Position numbers and translations under genes: made by a program
The notes under the pieces: model-generated
What the model was told of the DNA's origin: nothing
Databases searched by the model: none
Seen by the model: the letters and a program-made list of their open reading frames with translations, nothing else
Shown: piece by piece, positions 22,901 through 33,003 of the stretch
How the letters are laid out: each line of letters opens with the position of its first letter
Numbering within the stretch: position 1 is the first letter of the stretch
Assembly (NCBI GenBank): GCA_010909165.1
Contig: MU008152.1
Span: 186,001 to 250,000, forward strand
DNA: 64,000 nucleotides
Source of the DNA: Anthoceros angustus
Lineage: Eukaryota > Streptophyta > Anthocerotopsida > Anthocerotales > Anthocerotaceae
Direction: 5' to 3'

Positions 22901-23605
22901 CATAAAATACGTAAATAAACTAGTCAAATTTAATAATCAATAATTGTACTTGGCATAACGAGGAAACCCTACTCCTACTCAAAATTCCAACCGACAATGA
23001 CACCAAGGTCGAAGACATCATTCTGTAAGCCGTAGCCAAATCGTCGGTAGTAGTCTGCTTAACAGGTTGATCCATGAATCTACTTGAATTTGCTCTAAAT
23101 CACTTGGCCTCAAGCTCCTGCACTACCTTGTCGTCAAGGCCAAATGTCTATTGCAGCACATCCAACCTCGACGGGAAGTTGAAGAGAGCAGCAACTGCCT
23201 GTTGTACTCCGGGATTCTGACTGTCCACAGCTGCAATGGCCCAGGGTGGACCATAGCCCAAAGTTTCGGCCCATGACCCTGCCCGCATATTGCTTGATAT
23301 TTAGTCCCGCCCAAGGCCTTGGTCTTGAAAGCTGCACTCATTCCGCAAGTTCGCAATATCTTGTAGAAGAGACCCTTGAAGGACATGATGATGAGGAGGC
23401 GGAGCAACAACTTGGTTCTTTCACATACTCCTACTTACGATCGCACACTTCACTGTACTTCGGCGCCTGTCCACGGGTTGTGAAACCTCTGCCGCCCCCT
23501 CAAGCGGCCCATTACGGCTCCTTGACGGTTTCCCAATTCCCCGACCACCTGCATGCGGGCCAATCCATCAAGACGCCCGCCTGATCGTGTCATGCCATAG
23601 TCCTT
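22901..23605. other. Spacer with no recognised gene
   Basis: Unique sequence. Overlapping open frames at about 23123-23584 on both strands have no recognisable domain. Confidence 0.3.
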
Positions 23606-25044
23606 ACACATCGGGTAATTGCCAATTACAACCGAAGAGCATATAGATAAGCATGGTTGTTTAGGTAGTGAGCCTACTGTGATGAATAAGCGAATGCAGC
23701 TTATTCACAATTAGGGTTAGAAGAAGTGACAGGTCAGAAATCGCTGCACTCAGTCATGGACATGGGAGCGGGAACAAGATGAGTAGTCATGATGTGGATC
23801 TACATGCGCGGGAGCTTGGACCTGAAGATAAAAGCGCAGAGAGCAAGGCGAAGTGGTTGTTAGAGTCTTCTTTGTGCAAGCAGCTGGTTATGGTAGCCAC
23901 AATGAATCACTTCAACTTTTGAGACAATCTGAGTTTGCTGCTATGCTTGAGTGAACACTTGAAAGTGATCACTGGCATTGCTTGCTGTGATGATGAACTG
24001 CCAACCCCAAACGAGACTCAGCTGAGAATCGCATGTAGACTCGTGTTGTGATCCGATCCTTTGTTTTGTTTCGACCTACTTTTACTCTAACAACCACCTA
24101 TCGAGAGGGAGGCTAATTACGTGGTTGTTTCCGGTGGAGTTTGGCCGTGTTTCGCGAGGACGGCATTGCCGTTGACGCTTGATCACCTCGATCCTGGTTG
24201 CCCAGCGGCGGTGTCGAAATACGATTTGTTTCGAATCTTCTAGTCAGGTGCTTGGATCGACTGCTGGTTGCATGTTGGACTGAGGTTGATGTACTCTAGG
24301 GATTGAGCACTGGAGCTTACGGTGGCTTGACACTTCCTTGGAGAGAAGGCTGAATTGTCTGAAGGCCTATTGGCCGTTCTGGAGGCGATGGGCCGAATCT
24401 TGATCGGTGCTGTTGAATTAGGGCACAAGGTTGAGCTGCTCCTGTTTTTCAGAATTCTGACACTCGGCACACTTGGTGATGCATGTTGACGAGGGAGTGG
24501 GGGAATCTGCCTACCAGTTGAGATCGAGAGTGGTGCCTCGGCATACGACTGTCGCCGACGGAGGAATTTTCACAGACGAGCGACAATTGTTGTGAAGCCT
24601 GGGTTGCAAGCTATTGAGGCATGTACAGAGTCTCGGAAAGCTCACTTCGTAATCAGAGGGATTATGCGCTCAATTGGTGATCGGTTGGTCTCCATTCTCT
24701 GCTATTTTGCAAGAAGAAGAGGCAGCTAGGGGATCGCTAAGAGTCTAGTGGATCAAACGACATGGCCGAGCCGGTCATCGGCATCGAGGCGAGAAAAGTT
24801 CTCGCGCACTGCATACTCTTTGTGATTTCAAGCTTTACTTCAATTTTCTAACCAGCCGGGTCAAGTTCAAACATGGTGCAGCCTTTACAAATCGGTATAT
24901 GTTTGAGCAACTTCCGGGATACATGGCTGATAAAGCTTTGGATCTGTATGAGGCTCATTGTGAGAGATTGTTGAGTAGCACGCTTGCACCTAATCCGCCT
25001 TTCGCAAGCTTTGCGGTGGCGTATAGCTTTGCATGCTTCGCATT
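23606..25044 (+). repeat. Segment A, first copy (5' leader and start of gag)
   Basis: Starts ACACATCGGGTAATTGCC and ends inside gag. It differs from the second copy by many small insertions and deletions as well as substitutions. The gag part at 24762-24985 is out of frame because of deletions relative to the second copy. Junction microhomology is ACATCG. Confidence 0.9.
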
Positions 25045-26460
25045 ACACATCGGGTAATTGCCAATTACAATCAAGAGCATATAGATAAGCATGGTTGTTT
25101 AGTGAGTGATCGTGATGAATAAGCGAATGCGCTTATTCACAATTAGGGTTAGAAGAAGTGACAGTCGAATCGCGCACTCACCACATGGCGGAACAAGATG
25201 AGTAGTCATGATGTGGATCTGCATGCGCGGGAGCTTGGACCTGAAGATAAAAGCGCAGGAGAGCAAGGCAGTAAGTGGTTGTTAGAGTCTTCTTTGTGCA
25301 AGCAGCTGGTTATGGTAGCCACAATGAATCACTTCAACTTTTGAGACAATCTGAGTTTGCTGCTATGCTTGAGTGAACACTTGAAAGTGATCACTGGCAT
25401 TGCTTGCTGTGATGATGAACTGCCAACCCCAAACGAGACTCAGCTGAGAATCGCATTACAGAGACTCGTGTTGTGATCCGATCCTTTGTTTTGTTTCGAC
25501 CTACTTTTACTCTAACAACCACCTCGAGAGGGAGGCTAATTACGTGGTTTGTTTCCGGTGGAGTTTGTGTTTCATGTTTTATTGCCGGTTGACGCTGATC
25601 ACCTCGATCCTGCTGCCCAGGTCGAAATACGATTTGTTTCGAATCTTCTAGTCGTGCTTGGATCGACCCGGTTGCATGTTGGATCGAGGTTGATGTACTC
25701 TAGGGATTGAGCAATCGGAGCTTACGGCTTGACACTTCCTTGGAGAGAAGGCTGAATTGTCCAAGTTGGCCGCTTCCGAGGCGATGGGCGAATCTTGATC
25801 GGCTGGAATTAGCACAAGGTTGAGCCGCCTCTGCTTTTCGACACTCGACAGGCACACTTGGTGATGCATGTTGACGAGGGAGTGGGGGAATCTGCCTACC
25901 AGTTGAGATCGAGAGTGGTGCCTCGGCATACGACTGTCGCCGACGGAGGAATTTTCACAGACGAGCGACAATTGTTGTGAAGCCTGGGTTGCAAGCTATT
26001 GAGGCAAGGTACAGAGTCTGCAGGAAAGCTCACTTCTTCAGAATCTGTAGAGGGATTATGCGCTTCTGACTTGGTGACTGTCGGTTGGTCTCCATTCTCT
26101 GCTATTTTGCAAGAAGAAGAGGCAGTTGTGGACGACTGCGAAGAGTCTAGTGGATCAAACGACATGGCCGAGCCAGGGTCATCGGCATCGAGGGCAGAAA
26201 AGTTCTCGGGCAGACCTGGTACTCAGACTCTTTGTGATTTCAAGCTTTACTTCAATTTTCTAACCAGCCGGGTCAAGTTCAAACATGGTGCAGCCTTTAC
26301 AAATCGGTATATGTTTGAGCAACTTCCGGGATACATGGCTGATAAAGCTTTGGATCTGTATGAGGCTCATTGTGAGAGATTGTTGAGTAGCACGCTTGCA
26401 CCTAATCCTTTCTGAAGCTTTGCGGTGGTGTGGTGCACTTGCATGTTTCAGCTGTCGCAC
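25045..26460 (+). repeat. Segment A, second copy
   Basis: Offset of 1,439 bp from the first copy. The gag beginning is open in this copy (25999-26415). Two short stretches, about 25560-25640 and 25740-25860, have lost bases relative to copy one, so neither copy is simply the parent. Confidence 0.9.
25999..26415 (+). pseudogene. Retroelement Gag, N-terminal part
   Basis: The frame encodes a Ser/Glu-rich leader, then EKFSGRPGTQTLCDFKLYF, RYMFEQLPGYMADKALDL and YEAHCERLLSST. The pattern of a short target phrase followed by a helical domain is that of retrotransposon capsid proteins. An in-frame ATG at 26164 (MAEPGSS) is a plausible start. The frame ends after NPF; the homologous protein continues in another frame from about 26425, so it is broken. 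Confidence 0.6.
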
Positions 26461-27244
26461 ATCGTCGGTATTGCTGGGACTATTTCTCCTACTACGGAAC
26501 CACCTACGGTGATTACCATGACGCCTCAAGAGAGGGCTGTGGCTACTGTGGGGATTGCTGAAGTTATGGAGGTGCCTGCATGTGTTAATCCTGTTGAGGA
26601 GTTCTTCATCATCTTGGAGAAAGCTTTTCCATTCAAGACACCTGAGAAGATAGCAGAGCTTGCTGCCTTCACTCGGAAGAAAGGAGAGACGGTTCCTGAT
26701 GAAGGCGTTACGGGAAGGGACAGGAATGCTTACGGATCAGGAGGCTGCACAGAAGTTTCTTAGTGCTTTGGAGACGAAGCCATTGTTCCAGTTTCAGTTG
26801 TTTACATCTTTAGTGGATAAATACGGGGACCAATATATGCTTGATCAAGTCTTCCAGGAAGCAGAACGGAAGAAACTGGCATTCTTAGCGTATGCTTATA
26901 AACATACTAAGTCTTATGCACATTACCAACATATGTTTGCTAGCAAGAGTGTTGTGCCTGCAGTTGGTACATCTAGCATAACTCATGTGTTGAAGCCTAA
27001 GCCTGCCAAGGCAGTTTCCACAGTCACTTTTTCACCCATCTGTAACCGCTGTGGGAGTACTGAGCATCTCTCGCCAGCGTGCAAGTGCTCCGTTGAGGCA
27101 CTTTATTGCACACATTGCCACAAGACGGGACATGTAGTTATCGTTTGTTTTCAGAAACATCTTGAACGTCGTTATCAAAAGCATGGAGGTGGAGAAGCCG
27201 AGGTTGCCACTTCCACCGCCAGCAGTGCACGGCCGCCTTCGTGA
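26425..27244 (+). pseudogene. Retroelement Gag, capsid C-terminal part and two zinc knuckles (frameshifted)
   Basis: One frame (26425 to about 26700) reads NPVEEFFIILEKAFPFKTP and KIAELAAFTRKKGETV. The frame from 26660 continues DQEAAQKFLSALETKPLF and YMLDQVFQEAERKKLAFL. Together these look like a normal gag capsid tail with one frameshift near 26700. Two CCHC knuckles follow: CNRCGSTEHLSPAC and CTHCHKTGHVVIVC. Paired knuckles indicate a nucleic-acid-binding Gag. The frame runs into segment B and ends at 27244. Confidence 0.7.
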
Positions 27245-28789
27245 CTGCTAGTACGGAAGCAGCTCCCACTAAGAGCAAGCTTCGACGTGAGAAGGAGAAA
27301 CGCAAAATTGCGGCTGGTACTGAGAAGATGTCAGCACTTGAGACTGCCATGACGGCTCTCACTACTCAGATGAGTGTGTTGATGACAAGTTTGGCCTAAG
27401 GGCGCTTGAGCTAATATCCGCTCAGACGGTGAGGAAGAAGACTATGGAAGTCCTGGTGTGTGTAAGAGGGAAGATGCCGAGGCATCCGAGGTTGTCATCA
27501 GAGCGTAGCACACAAGCGGACAACGGTGTTGCCTGCCGCCACACGAATGCAGTGCCGTAGCGCGGATGCCACAATCTTTCGTTCCTTTGCCGCTAGGGAC
27601 AGCTGCTTCATTGAGAGGCGATCACCGCCACTTACAAACGAGCGAGGAACATAGCTCGCCAGGTGAGATGTTACACTTGGCTTCAACTGGGCGGAAGGGA
27701 GACCTTGTTCAAAAGCTGATTCACGCTCCATCATTCACATTGGATGAGTTGGGGGTGGGATTGACTCAGGTTCATTCCATGCTTCAAGACGTGTTGGCCC
27801 CACGGCTGGCTCTAGAGAAGTCGAGTCATGATGCTGTGATGCAGGCTAATGTGTTATCTTGTCAACCTCCAGAATCAACATGGGTTGACCAATTGACATC
27901 GGCCCAAGGGCTAATGGCCTCACAGTTGGCAAACATGTCAAAGGGGCATCCGATGGTACCTTTACCAATCAAGCTGATGTATGGTTAATCACACATTAGT
28001 GGATAATCGTGAAGGCCATGTCACTGTCAATGGAGTCGCTCCTAGAGTCGCTTCATAGACACAGGGCCCAACTCATCATAGGGCAAACATTGGTCGCTAG
28101 ATCAGCTCATGGGCTCGCTCTCAAGAGCTCAACCCGAATATTCAGATCGCAACTGTGGGGCCAGCAGAGGAGAAACAATTTATCCCGTAGTTGTTGCTTT
28201 TACGACCGGGTTCTCGCCGATGCCGCCACCATGGAGTACATTGTCTCGCTTCAGCCCACCACCATGACATTCTCGGGCGAGTTCATGTTTCTCCCGGTAT
28301 AGATAACTGGACAATAAAGCTTTATCTACCGACCGGCAGTGGAGGGCGCCCGCTGGCCTACATTCCTTGATCTTCATCACCGCACTGCTGATGCCCATAT
28401 GTTGATGACGGTGAGGCACGTTTCTGGATCGCGGTTTGCCTAAGGATGACAACCGGGTATCCTGGCTCTTTGAAGTGGAAGGCGAAGTGATCTCAAATGC
28501 TGTGGTCGCCGATGAAGCACTGAATGCCAGCTTTTCAGCTACAACCTGAGGTTTTGGAGCCTGATGCAACTTGGATGGATGCAGCTCGGGCTCATGTCAT
28601 TTTTGCCATGGAACAATTTCACAAGGGAGCAGGTGCTGACGATAGCACACTGCCGATTGTAGTTATGCATTCGGCATTGGAGCCACTTCACCAGCAAACA
28701 ATTACGTGGACTACCCCTTGTGATGGATGTGTGTTGGTGGAGCTTTTTGCAGGCATCTGTTCTGGATTGGAGGTAGCATTACGGCTACT
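27172..28789 (+). repeat. Segment B, first copy
   Basis: Begins TTATCAAAAGCATGGAGGTG just after the zinc knuckles and ends in methyltransferase motif I. It holds a linker frame at 27566-27988 (FTLDELGVGLTQVHSMLQ) and a stretch, around 27980-28120, that reads TLVDNREGHVTVNGVA across frames. That stretch is possibly the remnant of an aspartic-protease-like region; no DTG or DSG motif is intact. Confidence 0.85.
28524..28789 (+). pseudogene. C5 methyltransferase N-terminal end, copy 1 (truncated)
   Basis: Reads VVMHSALEPLHQQTITWT, then LVELFAGICSGLEVALRL, which is C5-methyltransferase motif I (S-adenosylmethionine binding, FAGxGxGL type). Right after the motif it is cut by the start of the second B copy, so it lacks all catalytic motifs. 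Confidence 0.75.
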
Positions 28790-30330
28790 TTATCAAAAGC
28801 ATGGAGGTGGAGAAGCCGAGGTTGTCACTTCCACTGCAGCCAGTGCTGCTGCGTCTTGAGACTCTAGCAGGCGGCTCCCACTAAGAGCAAGCCGGTGAGA
28901 AGGAGAACGCATAAAGGTGCGGTGGTCTTGAGAAGATGTCGACGCAGGGGCCATGTCGGCTCTCACTACTCGGATGAGTGTGTTGGCGCAAGTTTGGCGC
29001 TAAGCCGGTAGGCGATTGAGCTAATATCCTGTTCGGGACGGTGAGGAAGAAGACTGATCACACTGGTGTGTATGCGATGCTGAAGATGCCGAGGCATCCG
29101 AGGGTTCGTGGCCGTACACAGCGGACAACGGTGTTGCCCAAGCCGACTACAGTCTGCGTGGATGCCACAATCTTTCGTTCCTTTGCCGCAGGGGCTCATT
29201 GAGAGGCGATCACGCCACTTACAAATGAGCTGGAGGAACATAGCTCGAGCCCACGGAGATGTTACACTTGGCTTCAACCGTGGCGGAAGGAGACCTTGTT
29301 CAAAAATGATTCACGCTCCATTATTCACTTTGGATGAGCGGGGTGGGATTGACTCGAGTTCATTCCATGCTTCAAGACGTGTTGGCCCCACGGCTCTAGA
29401 GAAGTCAGTCATGATGTGATGCGGGCTAATGTGTTATCTTGTCAACCTCGTAATCAACATGGGTTGACCAATTGACATCGGCCCAAGGGCTAATGGCCTC
29501 GCGATTAACAAACATGTCAGGCATCCGATGGTACACCTACCAATCGGTTGCGGATCTTTGATTAATCACACATTAGTGGATAATCGTGAAGGCCATGTCG
29601 CTCAATGGAGTCGCTCCTAGAGTTACATTGGCAGGGGCCCAACACTCATCATAGGGCAAACATTGGTCGCTAGATGCAGCTCATGGGCTCGCTCTCAAGA
29701 GCTCAACTTTGGAATATCGCACACGGCGGGGCCGTTGAGCCGGTCTGAGGAGAAACAATTTATCCGTAGTTGTTGCTTCGGACCGGGTTACGCGATCTTG
29801 TCACCATGAGGTACATTGTCTCGTTCGCCACCATGACATTACGCCTCGGGCGAGTTCATGTTTCCTCCCGGGGTGGGCATAGATAAGCTGGCCAGAACGG
29901 GCTTTCTATCGGCGACCGGCAATGTGGAGGCGCCGCTGGCCTACATTCCTTGGATCTTCATCACCGCACTGGCATATCGGTTGATGACGGTGAGGCACGT
30001 TTCTGGATCGCGGTTTGCCTAAGGATGACAACCGTATCCGCTCTTTGAAGAGGAAGGCGGCACTCTCAAATCTGGTCGTGGGAAGCACCAATGCCCACAT
30101 TAACGAGGTTTTGAAGCTGCAACTTGGATGGATGCTCGGGCTCATGTCATTTTGCCATGGAACAATTTGGGAGTGCGGTCAGCGATAACTGCACTTGGGT
30201 TGTAGTTATGCATTCGGCATTGGAGCCACTTCACCAGCAAACAATTACGTGGACTACCCTTGTGATGGATGTGTGTTGGTGGAGCTTTTTGCAGGCATCT
30301 GTTCTGGGTTGGAGGTAGCATTACGGCTTG
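28790..30330 (+). repeat. Segment B, second copy
   Basis: Offset of 1,618 bp from copy one, and clearly shorter through many small deletions. At its end it continues into the rest of the methyltransferase, whereas copy one jumps back to the start of B. Confidence 0.85.
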
Positions 30331-30990
30331 GGCTGCCTATCAAAAAGTATATCTATCGTGATTGCCCTCATGCGGGCGATAGCCATCTTCCGCTACAACA
30401 GCAAGAATAATTTCCATCACTTGTCTCAGCGGCTGTGATGCTTTCACCGCTTTGCCTCAAGACATTTTGCTGGTTCAGCCTTGTCACATTCGCCAATTAG
30501 CACATGTGGACCTGGTAGTGGCCGGCTGGGAATGTCAGGGTTTTTCTAGAGCTGGTGGAGGAGCTGGTTTGCCACCTGTGAACCGGATCATGCACTTCAT
30601 TGGTTCAAGTGATGAGATGGATTCAGAATGCATATCCCAGGGCTCTTTATGTGTTCGAAAATACTCCAGCTCATTTTGACCGCGTTCAAGAGATATCGCT
30701 ATCGTGCGCCTTGTACTGGGCCTTTTGTTATGGACGCACGTTGGCGCTATGCTCATCGCTTGAGGAGTTATTGGACCAATTGGGCTCCTACGAAGGTTTC
30801 AACCGCGGCCTTGACATACACACGGCGAGATCCTCGCCTGGGCCAGGATGTGCTTGACCCCAAGCATGTCCCGCGCTGCAGGTGGTCTTGAGCGAGCTCC
30901 TTGGTTCCCTTCCAATCACGTGGGTGAGCCGCGGCCGACGCTGCTCACACCGGTTAGTTTTTCCGCATCCCATGCGATAGGGGAATGTGA
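30190..30990 (+). pseudogene. C5 cytosine DNA methyltransferase of the retroelement, copy 2
   Basis: In order: motif I, VELFAGICSGLEVALRLG (about 30276-30330); LPIKKYIYRD; then after a frame change AIFRYNSKNFHH and LPQDILLVQPCHIRQL. Motif IV is DLVVAGWECQGFSRAGGG (about 30508-30560), with the catalytic Cys kept but the usual PCQ read as ECQ. Motif VI is LYVFENTPAHFD (about 30645-30680), ENT replacing ENV. A motif VIII-like YAHRLRSYWTNWAP (about 30750-30790) and the tail WFPSNHVGEPR and TLPTLVSF follow. The fold would transfer a methyl group to C5 of cytosine. Several frame changes interrupt it, so this copy is not a clean gene. It ends just before the LTR-like sequence. Confidence 0.8.
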
Positions 30991-31347
30991 TCCGATCCAC
31001 AAGGCTGTTTGGTAGTAATGTATGCTAGCGGATAGGTAGAATAGAAGAAATGAATTATCAAGTGAATAAACATGAAAAACAAAAGGTATTTATAGTACAA
31101 CGTATTTAACCTAAATTGGTAGAGATATTTAACCCGAGATGGTTACTCATTTAACACTCCCACTTAACCTCGACGGGCTAAAGTAGAAAGCTAATTGAAA
31201 CTTATCCAGTAAACCCTAGATGACACGACGCTTCGGATTCCTGCTCCTCGGAGTAAGCCCCAACAGGATGGACGGCTTCGTTCCATGGTTCGCGCCCGCC
31301 ATTGTGCTGAAATCGCCTCCTCGCCTTCCTCATCGCACCATCATCAT
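30988..31347 (+). repeat. LTR-like 3' terminal sequence, copy 1
   Basis: Starts TGATCCGATCCACAA directly after the methyltransferase tail and is AT-rich, containing TATTTATAGTACAACG and TTAACCTAAATTGGTAGAG. The same sequence recurs at 32008-32372 and, in part, at 51147-51319, where the flanking sequence differs. That places a real element boundary at the TG. Confidence 0.6.
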
Positions 31348-32054
31348 ACGGCTTGGGCTGCCTATCAAAAAGTATATCTCTTGTATGTGATTGCCACATT
31401 GTGCGGCGCGCAGCCATCTTCCGCTCCTAGCAGTTAAATTTTCCATCACTCTTGTCTCGAATGCTTGCCGAGGATGCTTTCACCGCTTTGCCTCAAGACA
31501 TTTTCTTGGTTCACCTTGTCATTCGCCAATTAGCACATGTGGACTCGTGGGACATTTGGGAATGTCGAGTTTTCTAGGTGGTGGAAGCTGGTTTTAACAC
31601 CAGGCTGGTATTTACTTCATTGGTTCAAGTGATGAGATGGATTCAGAATGCATATCCCAGGGCTCTTTATGTGTTCGAAAATACTCCAGCTCATTTTGAC
31701 CAGCGATGTTCAAGTGATATCGCTATCGTGCCTTGGGCCTCCTTTTGTTATGGACGGTGCACAAGTTGGCAGCTATGCTCATCGTTTGAGGAGTTATTGG
31801 ACCAATTGGGCTCCTACAACAAGCAGCCTTGCGACACGGCGAGATCCTCGCCGATTGGCCAGGATGTGCTTGACCCCAAGCATGTCCCGCGGCCAGTGTG
31901 TGGCCCGGAGCGAGCTCCTTGGTTCCCTTCCAATCACGTGGGTGAGCCGCGTCGTACGTTGCCTACACTGGTTAGTTTTTCTGCATCCTATGCGTATAGG
32001 GGGAATGTGATCCGATCCACAAAGCATCGGTTGCTTGGTAGTAATGTATGCTAG
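31348..32054 (+). pseudogene. C5 cytosine DNA methyltransferase, copy 3 (segment C repeat)
   Basis: Repeats copy 2 from LGLPIKKYI onward. Motif IV is damaged (ECRVF then stop), while FTSLVQVMRWIQNAYPRA and LYVFENTPAHFD are intact. GSYAHRLRSYWTNWAPT, FPSNHVGEPRRTLPTLVS and SFSASYAYRGN are better preserved here than in copy 2. It lacks motif I, so it cannot bind cofactor on its own. Confidence 0.78.
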
Positions 32055-32372
32055 CGGATAGGTAGAATAGAAGAAATGAATTATCAAGTGAATAAACATG
32101 AAAAACAAAAGGTATTTATAGTACAACGTATTTAACCTAAATTGGTAGAGATATTTAACCCGAGATGGTTACTCATTTAACACTCCCACTTAACCTCGAC
32201 GGGCTAAAGTAGAAAGCTAATTGAAACTTATCCAGTAAACCCTAGATGACACGACGCCCTTTGATTCCTCGCCCCTCGAGTAAGCCCCCGCCCAACAGGA
32301 TGGGCGGCTTGCTCCATGGTTCGCTACATGCATTGCGCTGAAATCGCTCTCCTCGCCTTCCTCATCGCACCA
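32008..32372 (+). repeat. LTR-like 3' terminal sequence, copy 2
   Basis: Nearly identical to 30988-31347. After CATCGCACCATCA this copy runs on into unique sequence, whereas copy 1 jumps back into the methyltransferase. Confidence 0.6.
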
Positions 32373-32702
32373 TCAGTCATACAGCTTGTCCTCAAGATGG
32401 TCAGGTCTGTGAGCATGGGGCTATCCAGCCAGAAGCGACCGAAGGGAGGCAAGACTCGAGGCCAGGAAGAAGGATCACAAGGCTCGAACAACTCCACAGC
32501 AACAAGGAAGACAACAACACAAGACAAAGGCGCTTATTAAATCTAAGAAGGGCGGTGCACGGCAGGGAGATTGGAGAAATTGCTGGAAGAAGCACAAGCT
32601 CGCACAACCCAGCTGAAAGAACAGGCCGAAGCAGGCGTGGAAATGAGAGAGGACGACAGGGAGCTAACGGCGGATGAGTGGGATCTGGGCGCACCAGTTT
32701 AA
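32316..32702 (+). CDS. Possible host-gene 3' end beside the retroelement
   Basis: A frame at 32316-32540 has a hydrophobic segment (EIALLAFLIAPSVIQLVL) followed by a basic, Gln-rich stretch. A separate open stretch at about 32575-32702 reads RLEKLLEEAQARTTQLKEQ, then REDDRELTADEWDLGAPV and stops. That is a heptad-like coiled coil with an acidic tail, unlike transposon sequence. An AG acceptor precedes it near 32565. The two may be exons of one small gene; I cannot name it, and its 5' part would lie in or before the element. Confidence 0.3.
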
Positions 32703-33003
32703 TACATGCTTACCCAAAGATGGAGGCGTGACTCTAGAGGTAACACTGTCGACTTATTCTTAAGTTTCCATGTGCTAGGCTTGGATAGACGTGGGGCTTC
32801 ATCCTCTAAACATGTGGAAAATGGACAAATTGGTCTAACTTTGCTTGGCTCCAGCTGAAGCCATCTGAGTATGGGGGTGACTGACAAGCTAAAGTGCATG
32901 TCTCACGCGCTTGTGTGTAGGTATTATCATAAGAGGGAAACATGAGGCAAGACCACTAGGGATGTTGGAGGTACGCTAGGACTGCCACTCATGTAAGCCT
33001 AAG
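32703..33003 (-). other. 3' flank of the Copia element
   Basis: Downstream of the Copia stop codon on the minus strand. A long terminal repeat would be expected here, but I could not match this sequence to the 5' flank (37366-37760) and cannot mark an LTR or polypurine tract with confidence. Confidence 0.3.

Larger units (their letters stand above)
23606..32372 (+). mobile_element. Gag plus cytosine-methyltransferase retroelement in A-A-B-B-C-C layout
   Basis: The region reads 5' leader, Gag, zinc knuckles, a linker region, a C5 DNA methyltransferase and an LTR-like 3' end, all on the plus strand. Three consecutive segments are each duplicated once in tandem: A (23606-25044 and 25045 to about 26460), B (27172-28789 and 28790 to about 30330) and C (30323-31347 and 31348-32372). 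Collapsed to single copies, the element would be about 5 kb. I find no reverse transcriptase, RNase H or integrase within it, so it is either internally deleted or non-autonomous. Retrotransposons encoding C5 methyltransferases are known from charophytes and dinoflagellates. This element belongs to that idea by domain content; its superfamily is undetermined. Confidence 0.75.

Noticed and set aside
27980-28120. Aspartic protease of the methyltransferase element
   Set aside because: The VDNREGHVTVNG-like stretch is suggestive, but the DTG/DSG active-site triplet is not found in either copy.
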